A stretch of 64,000 nt of DNA from Ochotona curzoniae (Eukaryota > Chordata > Mammalia > Lagomorpha > Ochotonidae). The notes beneath the pieces are model-generated. The model was given only the letters and a program-made list of their open reading frames with translations, was not told where the DNA came from and did not search any database. The translations under genes were made by a program, and so were the position numbers. The DNA lies in assembly GCF_017591425.1 (NCBI RefSeq), contig NW_024466599.1:27318001-27382000 (forward strand), written 5' to 3'. This document shows positions 11,201 through 23,200 of this stretch, in pieces. Each line of letters opens with the position of its first letter. Positions within the stretch are counted from its first letter, which is position 1.

Positions 11201-14200
11201 TATCCAGCTCCCTGCTTGTGGCTTGGGAAAACAGTCAGGGATGGTCCAAAGCCCTGAGACCCTGCACCTGCGTGGGAGACGTGGACGAAGTTCCTGGCTC
11301 CTGGCTTCGGATCGGCTCAGCACCAGCTGTTTCGGTCACTTGGGGAGTGAATCATTGGACGGAAGATCTTTCCCTCTGTATATCTGACTTTGCAATAAAA
11401 ATAAACGTATCTTTTAAAAAACAAAACAAAACAAAGCCTACAGTGGTTTCCCAAGGGTACAATAAAAAATGCTTGATGTGGCTGAAGTCACCCGCCATCG
11501 CCCCACTCCACTGACACTGGTTGTTATCACCCCTCTCCTGCAGCACCTCATGTATGTTCTCACCACAGGGAACACTGGGGGCTGTGCACCCAGTCCTGCT
11601 GCTGGAATGTTCTCTCCTTAGGCTCTTCTCCCTTCACTTAGGATCTGCTCAACTCAAGAGTTCTTCCCTGACTATATGATATAAAAGGGCCTTTCTCCAA
11701 AATGAAAAATAAAAATGAAAAAAATTCTATTTGGTAGTTTTTATGGCACCGTGAGTTAAGCCACTACTCGGAGTGCCTGCATCCTGCATGAGTACCAGTT
11801 CAAAGTCCTTGCTTCTCTGCTGATCCAGCTCCCTGCCAGTGCACCTGGGAAGGCATGAAAGATGGCCCAAGTTCTTGGGGTTCTGTTACCCATGCAGGAA
11901 ACTCAGAGGGGGCTCCAGGATCCTGGTTTCAGGTTGGCCCATATATTTTAGAAGGAAAACTGTGGATGGAGACCTCTCAGTCTCTGATACACCGCCTTTC
12001 AAATAAGTAAAAAAATGCCTTTAAAAAAAAATAAAAGGGTTGGAGTGTGTACTGTGGTATTTTAGGCTAAAACTCTGCCTGCAGTGCTGGCATCGCATAA
12101 GGGCACCAGTTCAAGCCCTGGCTGTTGCACTTCTCATCCAGCTCTTTGTATGGCCTGGGAAAGCAGCAGAGGGCGGTTCAGGTTCTTGAGCCCCTACACC
12201 CAAGTAGGAAACCTAGAAGAGGTTCCTGGCTTCAGATCAGCCCAGTTCCAGCCGTTGCAGCCATTTGGGTAGTGAACCAGCAGATGGAAGATCTCTGTCA
12301 CTCTGCCTTTCAAATAAAAAGAAATTGGATCTTTAAAAAAAAATGGATGCCAGTTTGAGTTCCACCTGCTCCACTCTGATTCAGCCTCCTGGTAATGTGC
12401 CAGGCAGGGCAGCAGCAAGTGACGTAAGTCCACCAGGTCTCTGCCGCCCATGTGGGAGACTTGCAAGAAGCACCAGCGGAACAGCAGGCAAACCTTACAG
12501 ATGTCAGAAAGGTGCATTGCTGGGTCTTGGTGACTGCCTGAGCTGCAGCGAGGACACTGCTGCAGTAGTCTCGGTTATTTTAGGGTTCAGATTTGCACGA
12601 GACCATTCTCCAAATAGACAACACAGAAGAACAGGGAATTGGGAGCTAATGTCACGTGAAGGCAGGTAGGACAATGAAGCTGGGATGCCCCCTGGATCTA
12701 CAGCTGGAGATTACTGGTGCCTCCTGGTGAGTGTGGATAGAGGGGGCAGGGTCCAGGGGCAAACAGCTGACAGCGGCAGGAAGCATGAGAGCTTAGCAGA
12801 CAGGGTTGGCAAGGACGGGTCATTCATTCCTTTTCCAGGCACAGATTCGGTGACGTGATTAGCTCATGACTTCTTAAGTCATCGTTGTACAGAAAAAGTT
12901 TTACATCTGACAGGAAGGATAAGCATCTGCATCCACTAGAATTTTCTTAAAATAGAATTTTTCCAGAAATAATTCATTTGCTAGTCCATTTATGTTTATT
13001 CAACTTTCCTTCAGTCAGCGGTACCCCCGGGCAGAGCAGGTGAGGGGAACAAGGTGGGCCTGGGCCTGAGGGGCTGTTTCCCAGCCCAGCACTGCCCCAC
13101 ATGTCTCGGGAAGCACAGAGCACCATTCTGACCTGGTAGTTCACCGACGAAGGGTGGATATGCACGTAGCCGTCATTCTTGGTGACAAACTTCAGCTCGG
13201 CGGATTTGGGTTGCATTCGGACAGCTCCAGTTCTGGTCTGCTGAAACTTCCCTTCTGGGGCTTTCACCTACACAAATATCGGTAACAACAGGTATGTGAT
13301 CCATAGATTTCTCACTGCAGGAAATGCCCCTTGATACAAAGCCAGTCTTGATTGAACAGCGTTATTGCCTCTTGCATCTCTCACGCTGCTCCCTTTAGAA
13401 GGCAGAACAAGCACTCAGGGGACGCCGAGCAGTGGGAGGTGCAGCAGGTCTGGGCGGCTGCCGCTTGCACTGTGACCGCCCCGGGCAGAAGCCACACCGG
13501 CCAGGGACCTGAGCACTAATCCAAATCCTGGGGCATTCCCAGTAGAATTTCTTTCAAAACAGACTTTTAAAGACTTATACGTAAATAACTTAATTGAAAA
13601 AAAATGTATGTACATGTTAAATGCAAAATTTTTGCAAAAATATGATTAGTGCAGAAGATACATATTAGTTAAAAAAGAAAATTAAAATCTGTAACCACAT
13701 GGTTAAAAAATGTGTTAATATTTGATCAGTTTTCTGCTTAGATGTGCTTATATGCAGAAATAAAATCATAAATATATAATTTTAATAAAAATATCCATGT
13801 CTTGAAATTCAAATAGAATCTTAAAAATAATTTAAGACTTATTTTAAACCGAATTATTATGTTTTTCAATCAGATTTCTGAGTGAATTCAAGCAACAAGA
13901 CTTCCTCCTAGGCTTGCGTTATGCTGGTTCATATTTAATTCTTTGACGACGGTCACCGGGCCAGCTCCCCAGGTCCTGGGGCGAAGGGCACACCGCCACC
14001 TCCTCACGCCCACGGAGGGACCAGCAGTGGCCTTCTCCCACTGATGGCTCTCGCTTCTACATCTAAGTATCCTTATGCTTTCTCTCCTCACTTTCCTTTT
14101 CAAAGTATCTTTTTATTTTGAAATACAGGAAATTGAAAAGTAATATAGGGTTGCTTATATTTAACCAGCTTCCTCGAAAGGTAACAGTTTACATAACTAT

Positions 14201-17200
14201 AATGTAGCGTTAAAAACCAACAAATCGATACCTAATGTTTTAAAGTAAATTTCAAAAGATTGAAAAACGTACAAGTGCTAAGCAGAAAATGAGCCAGGAA
14301 ATAATGTGCAGATTTCAACTGAACATTTAACAACAAAGGCCTTGAGGAGTGACTCAGCATTCTGCCAAATCCAAGTTCTTTCTCCATCTGAAATGGTTCC
14401 CTGTTAGCACAGGATAGTAAGTCCAGTAAGTCCAAAAGCCCTTAGGTAGGGTTTTCTAGGATAGCCAAGGGTGATCCATAGCCAAACGTGGCTGTGTTCT
14501 TCTCTAATTGTAGTCCATAGTAGTGGCTTGATGGAAACCAGAACTGTGGTTAGACTAACAGAGACGGTTAATTACATCTTGGTTGGCTGACAGGAGCCAT
14601 TAGGTTTGTCTTAATTCCCAGAATGTTGGAAGGATTATAAAAGCAGATCATCTGATATAATAAGTATGTTTGGGGCCCAGTGCAATAGCATAGTGGCTAA
14701 AGTCCTCGCCTTACACGCACCAGGATCCCATATGGTCGCTGGTTCTAATCCTGGTGGCCCTTTTTCCATCCAGCTCCCTGCTTGTGGCCTGGGAAAGCAG
14801 TCAAGGATGGCCCAAAGCCTCAGGACCCTGCACCCATGTGGGAGACCCAGAAGTTCCTAGATCCTGGCTTCAGATCAGCTCAGCTCCAGCTATTGTGGCC
14901 ACTTGGGGAGTGAATCATCGGACAGAAGATCTTCCTCTGTCTCTCCTCCTCTCTGTATATCTGACTTTGCAATAAAAATAAATAAATCTTAAAAAAAAAA
15001 AGTATGTTTGTTAAATTTAGGGTGCCACACAGATTTGAGGACCCGAAGGGCTGGAAATGTATACTGAATTTAAAAGGCCGTATGTGCGTCTGTAAGGTGA
15101 CTAGTGCACATCTTCACTTGTATCTCTTGAAACTGAGAGATGGGAGAGTTCAGGAGAGACGCTTTATTACCTGGACTACGTTCGGATACAGAGCAGCACA
15201 CAGCACTGCGGATATCAGCTTGTGGTTCTCCGCGTTCGAGTTCGCCTGCGAGAGAACCACAGCAATAAAGTTCTAAGTGACGTCACCAAGTAATGTGGCT
15301 ACTTCTGTCCTGGCATGACTAGTACACTTCATTTGAGATCTGTGTTAAGACAGAAAAGAACATCCAATTTCTCTTTGTTGGAAACATTATTCCTTGCAAA
15401 GCGAAACACAATCCGCTAGACTACAGTCCCAGAGGCCCTTGGGGTGCAGCCCAGCATGCCTTCTCCCGCTCCCCGCAGAGCAGTGACAAAGCCAGTGCGC
15501 CGGAGCCCAAGGGACCCGCTGCAAGTGCTAACTGCACTTAGCGGGCCTCAAGTTCAACCTGAAGAACTGTCCTTTCCAGTGCATAAAATCCTATCTCCTT
15601 GTGTGGGACAAGGCTGGCCTGATTGCAGAAAACATCGCCAGCCGGAAAATGTAGTATTCCCTCTTAGGAACTGGTCAAGAACCAGTGAAAAATTTGAAAA
15701 TCAAAATCAATAGCAACAATGTGATGAAAACACAGGACTGCCCCTGGAGCCCTGCTCCTGTGGGAGCAGACGACAGGAACGCCCACGTGACCCCTGCTCC
15801 TGTGGGAGCAGACGGCAGGAACGCCCACGTGACCCCTGCTCCTGTGGGAGCAGACGGCAGGAACGCCCACGTGTGTTGCTGCGCTCCCATCCCATCCCAT
15901 CCACGTGCGAGTCAGGAAGAAACAAGACTCCCAGCGTGGCGTTTACCTCTTCCCCCGTGGCGTCCAGGACACCGTCTCCTCCTTGAGCCCTTTTCTCAAT
16001 TTCTCGTGCTCGGAGTCCCTCCTTTACAAACCCTATATCCGATAACAGTTCGGTGAATTGCCGTTTGAGGCTGGCCATTTCCTGAAAGAAATGCAAACAG
16101 CACTGAGCAAGGTTACCAACACTGGGAGGTAAGTGTGGAACCGCACAGCAGCAAGTGGCTGTCCAAATCAACCGCTGTAGTACAGACTGATGTGGATCCT
16201 ATGGAGTCAGCATTTAGCAATGAAGATTATCTCTTTAAAGATCTATTGTTGCGGGCCTGGCGGCGTGGCCTAGTGGCTAAAGTTCTCGTCTTGAACATGC
16301 CAGGATCCCATATGGGCGCCGGTTCTAATCCTGGCAGCTCCACTTCCCATCCAGCTCCCTGCTTGTGGCCTGGGAAAGCAGTCGAGGACGGCCCAAACCT
16401 TTGGGATCCTGCACCTGTGTGGGAGACCTGGAAGAGGTTCCTGGTTCCCGGCTTCAGATCAGCACAGCACCGGCCGTTCCGCTCATTTGGGAAGTGAATC
16501 ATTGGGTGGAAGATCTTCCTCTCTGTCTCTCCTCCTCTCTGTATATCTGACTTTGTAATAAAAATAAAGAAATCTTTAAAAAAAATTTATTGTTGCTACT
16601 AAAGACAGAATGACAGAAACAGGGAGAGACGGAGAGACACAACATCCCTCCGCTGGGTCACCACGCAAATGCCCTCAACAACAGGACGATGCCAGGAGCC
16701 TGGATCTCCAGCTGTGTCTCCCACAAAGGTGGCGGGGGCGGGGGCAAGCCTTCGGGTCATCATCTGCTGCCTTCCCAGGCACGTTAGCAGGAAGTTGGAT
16801 CACAAGTGGAGAACCTGGACTCCAGTGGGTGCTTCAGTGTGAGGGTGTCCTAAGTGGCGGCTCCACCCGCTGTGCTGCCACGCCTGCCCCAGGAAGATTA
16901 CCCTGGCCTGCTCCACGTGCAAAGGACTGCTTCCATTTGTGCTAATGGGCAGGGATGATGAACTAGTTGCACAGACATTCAGAAATTTTGGAACCCAAGG
17001 TTATTGGTCTGCCTCTGTGTTGCACTTAAAATCAACTTTCAATGGATTTTAGATAGGTCTATTCTGCTTGGAACCCCACTCAAAGGACTAAGCACTGTCC
17101 TTCTACAGGCAGCTGTCCCGCCCCTTCCTCAGGCCCAGCGTGCTCAATGCTGTCTCCTGGTAGAACTCCTCATTCTCCTCGCGTCTTCCCCATCTGGTTG

Positions 17201-20200
17201 ACATGCTTTCCTGGGCACTGGGGGCGGAAAATTGTAGGTTTAGATACTCCTTTCTGTGGTGAAGCAGAAGGATGAGGAGAAGGAGTATAAATCTCTTTGT
17301 CGGGCCCGGCGGCATGGCCTAGTGGCTAAAGTCCTCACCTTGAACGTCCCCGGGGTTCCCATATGGCTGCTGGTTCTAATCCCGGCAGCTCCACTTCCCA
17401 TCCAGCTCCCTGCTTGTGGCCCGGGAAAGCAGTCGAGGATGGCCCAAAGCTTTGGGATCCTGCACCCGCGTGGGAGACCCGGAAGAGGCTCCTGGATCCT
17501 GGCTTTGGATCGGCGTAGCACCGGCCATTGCGCTCACTTGGGGAGTGAATCATTGGACGGAAGATCTTCCTCTCTGTCTCTCCTCCTTTCTGTATATCTG
17601 ACTTTGAAATAAGTAAACAAATCTTTTTTAAAAAAAATCTCTTTGTCTTCTACACTGTGTTCCAACATGGGCTACATAGCGGACCGCGAAGGAGACGAGG
17701 CTAAACGAAGCAACGGTTCCCGTCTAGACGCCCATTTGCGTATCTGCCCGCAGTGCCTCAGGACGCTCTGCTAACAAGGGAGATATAAATCTAGTCATGC
17801 CCGAGCTCCCATTTCACGACAAGGTTTTAGAAGAGAGCTCAACGAAAGCAACACAGCCAGTAATATTAAACCATAGTCTAAGCTGAAGTCTAGCGAAGAA
17901 AGGGGAAGGATTTAATAAATTAGACAAATATCTACGGCATGTTATTTAGAAAAAAAAAAAAAAGAAGACTTAGTAACTCGAGGAAATCCTTCCGGCTGTG
18001 CTGTCCCTCAGTGGTTTCTGCACTGGCTGCGGAATACTAGACACACTTGGTTAACCAACGGCAGTAGTGACACTCAGTAAGTCCCAGTCTCTACCCTTAG
18101 ATACACAGATGAAATTGGTTTAGGAAGACCAGGCACTTTCACTTTCTTTTTTTTAAAGTCTCCATTGGTGAATCTAAGATAGTCAGAATCAAAACCCATT
18201 GGCTTTGAAGCGGTCTGAATGAAGCCCCAGCCCTGTCTTCTCAACATGTCTCGCTGTAGGTTAGCTCGAGGGAGTTGAGGGGCGCCAGGGGACGCAGCTC
18301 CTGCTGACGCGCCTGGGAAGGCAGCAGAGGGGCGCTCCTGTAGCTGGGTCCTTGCCCCAGGAGGGAGACAAGGATGGAGTTCCAGACTCACTGTGGCCGG
18401 GGTCTGGCTGTTGTGGCCATTTGGGGAGTGAACCAGCACTGGGACGATCTTAAATCTGCCTCTCACTATCTATTATTGCCTTTCTAGTACACAAATAAAC
18501 CTTAAAGGTAGGGAAGAATAAAGGCAAAAACAGGAATGAACTGGTGCCCATATGGGATGCCGGCATTTTAGGCGGCAGCTTTACCTGCAATGCCGTAACA
18601 CCAGCCGCTTACTTATCTTAAATAACCAAATGCACTCAGCCTGCATTTATTCCATAAATCTTTACTCAACGTGCTAAGTTCTGTTTTAGGCACTGGGGAT
18701 GTAGGACTGAACAAAACTGATGAAGTGTCCGTTCTGATGGAGGTCACGAGACAAACAGCTGTGAGGCTTGGCAAGTCCCAAGAACTTCAGTTCTGTGTTC
18801 TCTATAACATGCCGACATGCAATATGAAAATAAAGTCCTTCCTTCTCCCTCGTCCCTAATCTGACTGTACCAAATGCTTTGTAAAAATGTACAGCATCAC
18901 CTTGGCTTTCCTATCACTTTGGAAAGAGGACAAAAATATGCCGCAAGATAGAGGTCAAAAATCCTAGTTATTTTTACACAGAATAAACCCTTATGTTTCT
19001 TCCTGATACGTGGATATTAGGAAAACTAAACAAAATCTTCTTCAGTATTAGTTTTTCCCAGGAGAGGATAAAGGTTTAAAAAATGAAGATGGACTTCTTT
19101 GCAAATCTGATTTTACAACAAAAATAAATAAATCTTAAAAAAAAAAAAGAAAATGATGCTACTATATGATCTATGAGTCGGTGAGGGATTTAACGAGAGA
19201 ATTTGATGAAATGAAACTAAAAACAAAAACATCAAAATCCATGAGATATACTTTCCACTGGTCTTTATTGGTGAGATGTATCTCCTTTAAGCAACAGATG
19301 GGTTTTGTGTTTTTAATCCAGTCTACTAATCTATGACATTTGATTGATGAGTTTAGGTCATTTACATTCAGGGTTAACATGAATGGGTGGTAATTTGGTC
19401 CTGTCATTTTAGCAACAGGGTTGACCAAAAGTGATCTGTACCACGACACATGATCATCAAGCTCTCTTCAATCGAACATAAGGAAAAGATTCTTAAATGT
19501 GCATGTGCAAAAAAAATCAATTGACACATAGAGGAATGGCAACTAAAATCATAGGAGATCTCTCACAGGAAACTCTATAGGCCAGAAGAGAATGGAGTGA
19601 CATATTCCAGATTCTAAAAGCAAAAAACTGTCAGCCCAGGATAATATACCCAGCAAAGCTTTCTTTTGTCTTTGAAAATGAAATAAGGGTCTGGTGGCAT
19701 GGCCTAGTGGCTAAAGGTCTCACCTTGAACGCCCCGGGATCCCATATGGGCACTGGTTCATCTCCCAGCTGCTCCACTTCCCATCCAGCTCCCTGCTTGT
19801 GGCTTGGGAAAGCAGTCGAGGATGGCCCAAAGCCTTGGAACTCTGCACCCGTGTGGGAGACCTGGAAGAGCTCCTGTTGTTTTTCTTAATGGAGTTCCAG
19901 AACTCTGGCTTTGGCCTGGGCAAGCCCTGGCCATTGTGGGCATCTGGGGAGTGAAGCAGCCGATGAAAGATCTCTTTCTCTGTCTCGCTTTCTCTTTGCC
20001 TTTCAAATAGATTTTTAAAATAAAAAAAACATGTCTAGTATAATTATTGAAAAGACTGACATCCAATAAATAGTCCTCACCAGAATATCTACAGCACATC
20101 CTAGCCTCCTCATTAAGAAAACACAGATTCACCAAACCAGGCTGGTTAAATGTTTGGCTCAGAAGGCCTGACGCTACAGTTCGGGAATCCATTTTACACA

Positions 20201-23200
20201 GCTGTCAAAAGCCAAGCGTATTCTAGAAATAACGGTTTCAGTGTTGGGATGGGAGCAAGAGAAGAGCTGCAACGCCCTCTAGTGTTCTGCTGTAGTAGGG
20301 AAGCAATGAGGAGGAACTGTCCCACAGCTCACCTGCAGAACTCGGCCCGACAGGAAGTTCTGTCTGCAGTAGGTGTAACTGGCATGCATGCCTTCTTTTG
20401 TACTTAGCCGCCATCCCTAAATTTGGGAGAAAACCAAACTGAACTCACTCTTTCATGCCAACTAAGGTAATAACCCCAAGCCGTAAGGTTACATGCTCAC
20501 CTTATAAGCTCGCAGGAGGGCCAGGTAGTCACTGTTGGCGAAGGCGAAGTCCAGCTTCTTCTGGTTAGCCTCCTCTTTCTTATCCCAGGGAGACACCTAA
20601 ATGAGCAAAACCAGACTTGAAGGTCACATTTAATCGGAGGTTTCAAACGATGTTGTGCTGTTGCAGAAGCCAGCCAGCTGCCTTTATTGTGAAGCAAAGC
20701 CATCTTAGTGGTCACAAGCCTAGAGGCAATCACAGCGACAGGCAGGAGGCAACTGTTTGACTTGTCCCGATGATCAGCTCCTCTGGGTCTTTTATGGCAA
20801 GAGTCATCTAAGAGCCACTTGCTTCAAACACCCTGTTGTTATCGCTGTGTTGTCTTTACTATCCAAGTTGTTATCTTTCAGATTTGACTCTCCCCTGCTC
20901 TTACGGCAATTACTACGCTTTCCTCTGATCTTAAGATGATGTGTACACGACCAGCATTCATTCAAACACTCGGAACACTGCACGGAGGCTGATTTTTCCT
21001 ACTTTCCGACGCCCATGACATGTCAATTCTGTAATCCCATAAGGCCTCTGGATTCTCACACCCTGCTGCTGCCAGCAAGCTGTGGCAGGTCCTTACAGCA
21101 AGCTAAACAGAGGCTCAGGCTGTGCCACCCCTGAAAATCATCTAGGTGCTTTTCCCTAACCTCCTGCAGTCACTAGGGCTGGGCTAGGCTGATGCCAGGA
21201 CCTAGGAATTCAATCTAAATCTGCCACATGTATGGCAGGATCCCAAACCCTCGAGTTGCCACCCGTTGCTTCCTAGGATCTGCACCAGCAGGAGGTGGGA
21301 TGGGGAACAGAGCTGGCACTAGAACCAGGTGCCAATGTAGGCTGCAGGCATCTTAATGTTTAATGTTTAGGCCGAACATTCACCTGCTGAATGGCCTTAG
21401 AGCTAACAAAATGGCAAAAGAACAGTATTTTTTACTTAAAGGTAAATTTCCTTCCTCTTAAGGAAGGCTGATGTGAATGGGATTACATTTGCGAGATTCA
21501 TGTGCACGTGGGGAAGCACAGGACAGGGGCTCAGTTTTGGCTGAGGATGACATCAACACTGCCATGAGTCTATATCCCCATAGAACAGCCACTGAATCAT
21601 TTGTGTAGATGACCAATGGCAGTTCACCAGGCTGACCGACTGTGTGTCCTTATGCAAGCTGTCACCCCCTGGTTTTTGCTTTTACCATTTGTTGTTAAAT
21701 GAGAGAGCTAGGTTAGGACTTTTATAATGTATGAATACTATGAATAATATGAGTACTATGAGTTTATAATTCCATGAAGTGCAGCATTAAAATGGAAGGA
21801 AATGATTATATGCAACTATTCCCCTATCTATACAGAAAAAGTCATGATTAAAAAAAATAAAACAGATTGGCACTCCATCTAACATCAGACTAGCCACCTT
21901 CCTGCAGTGCGTGCTGAGCCCTCTCAGCACAGACCACATGCCTGAGCATAACATGAAGCACAACAAGTTTGGAAGGATTGAAATAACATAAAGTGTGTCC
22001 TTTGAGCAAAACAGACTGAAATTAGAAATCAGTTAACAGAAAAGAAAAAGCTTAGGAATTCACAAACATGTGGAAATTGAAGAACACACACCTAAATAGC
22101 TAATGAACTGGAAGAAATAAACAGCGAAACCAGATGGATGGGGGAGGTCACGTGGCCTAGCAGTGACACGCATTCCGTATCAGAGTGCCTGGGCTCCACT
22201 CCCCACTCCCCTGGTAACTACATTCCTGCTCATGCAGAGTCGAGGAGGCAAGAGCAGGCGATGGTTTAAGGAGCTGGATCTCCACCGCCCTTGTGGGAGA
22301 CAGGAGAACTTGACCGAACTCCTAGCTTCTAGCTTGGCCTTGTCTAGACCTGGCTGTTGCAGGTGTCTGTAGACCTACGGCAACACTGCTGTTTCTCTGC
22401 TGCTGTTCACTTACGAAAGGAGACTTATGGGCCAAGCTGGCGGCGATGGTGAGAGCAGGATCCAGACAGCGGAAGATGGAGCCGAACAGCATGAGCTTGC
22501 CGATTCTCACGTCCACGGGCAGAGAGGCCAGGTGATAGCCCAGGGGAGTCAGCTGCTCATCTGCGGTCAGCGCTCCCAGGTCCTGTAGTCGGATCTTGGA
22601 GGCATGAACAGAATCAGCGTGCGGAGGTTCGATGAGCCGAGAGAACACGGATTGGAGACTGTGGGTGTTATACATCTCTAAAATCTTAATTCTGAAAAGA
22701 AGAAAAATGAGTAACTTGTCAATTATTATCCTGGTGGGATGGTCCTAAAAAAATAGTTTCTTTCTGGATTAAGAACGGTCTGCAGCTTCCCAGATACAGG
22801 TTTTTATAAACCACACAATGCTAGTTTAAAAAAAAAATGCCACATAAACTCTAATGTTTCTCAGACTCCTTAATTCCTCTCACGTCTACTGCTTCCACCT
22901 TAGTTCAAGGGCATCAGCTCCTCACCCTCAGTTAAAAAATAATGATAATTGGGCCTGGCAGCGTGGCCTAGCAGCTAAAGTACTCGCCTTGAATGCGCTG
23001 GGATCCCATATGGGTGCCGATTCTAATCCAGCATCGGCTGTTGCGCTCACTTGGGGAGTGAATCATTGGATGGAAGATCTTCCTCTCTGTCTCTCCTCCT
23101 CTCTGTTTATCTGACTTTCCAATAAACAAATAAATCTTAAAAAAAAATTATAATTTGCCAATCTAATAGTAATTTATTACTTTATGTATTTATACTGGAA

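Noticed and set aside
15664..16056. Plus-strand frame with the repeat [14 protein letters not shown] as a repeat protein
   Set aside because: It is the antisense reading of the 42-bp array and part of exon 20; no plus-strand start or splice context.
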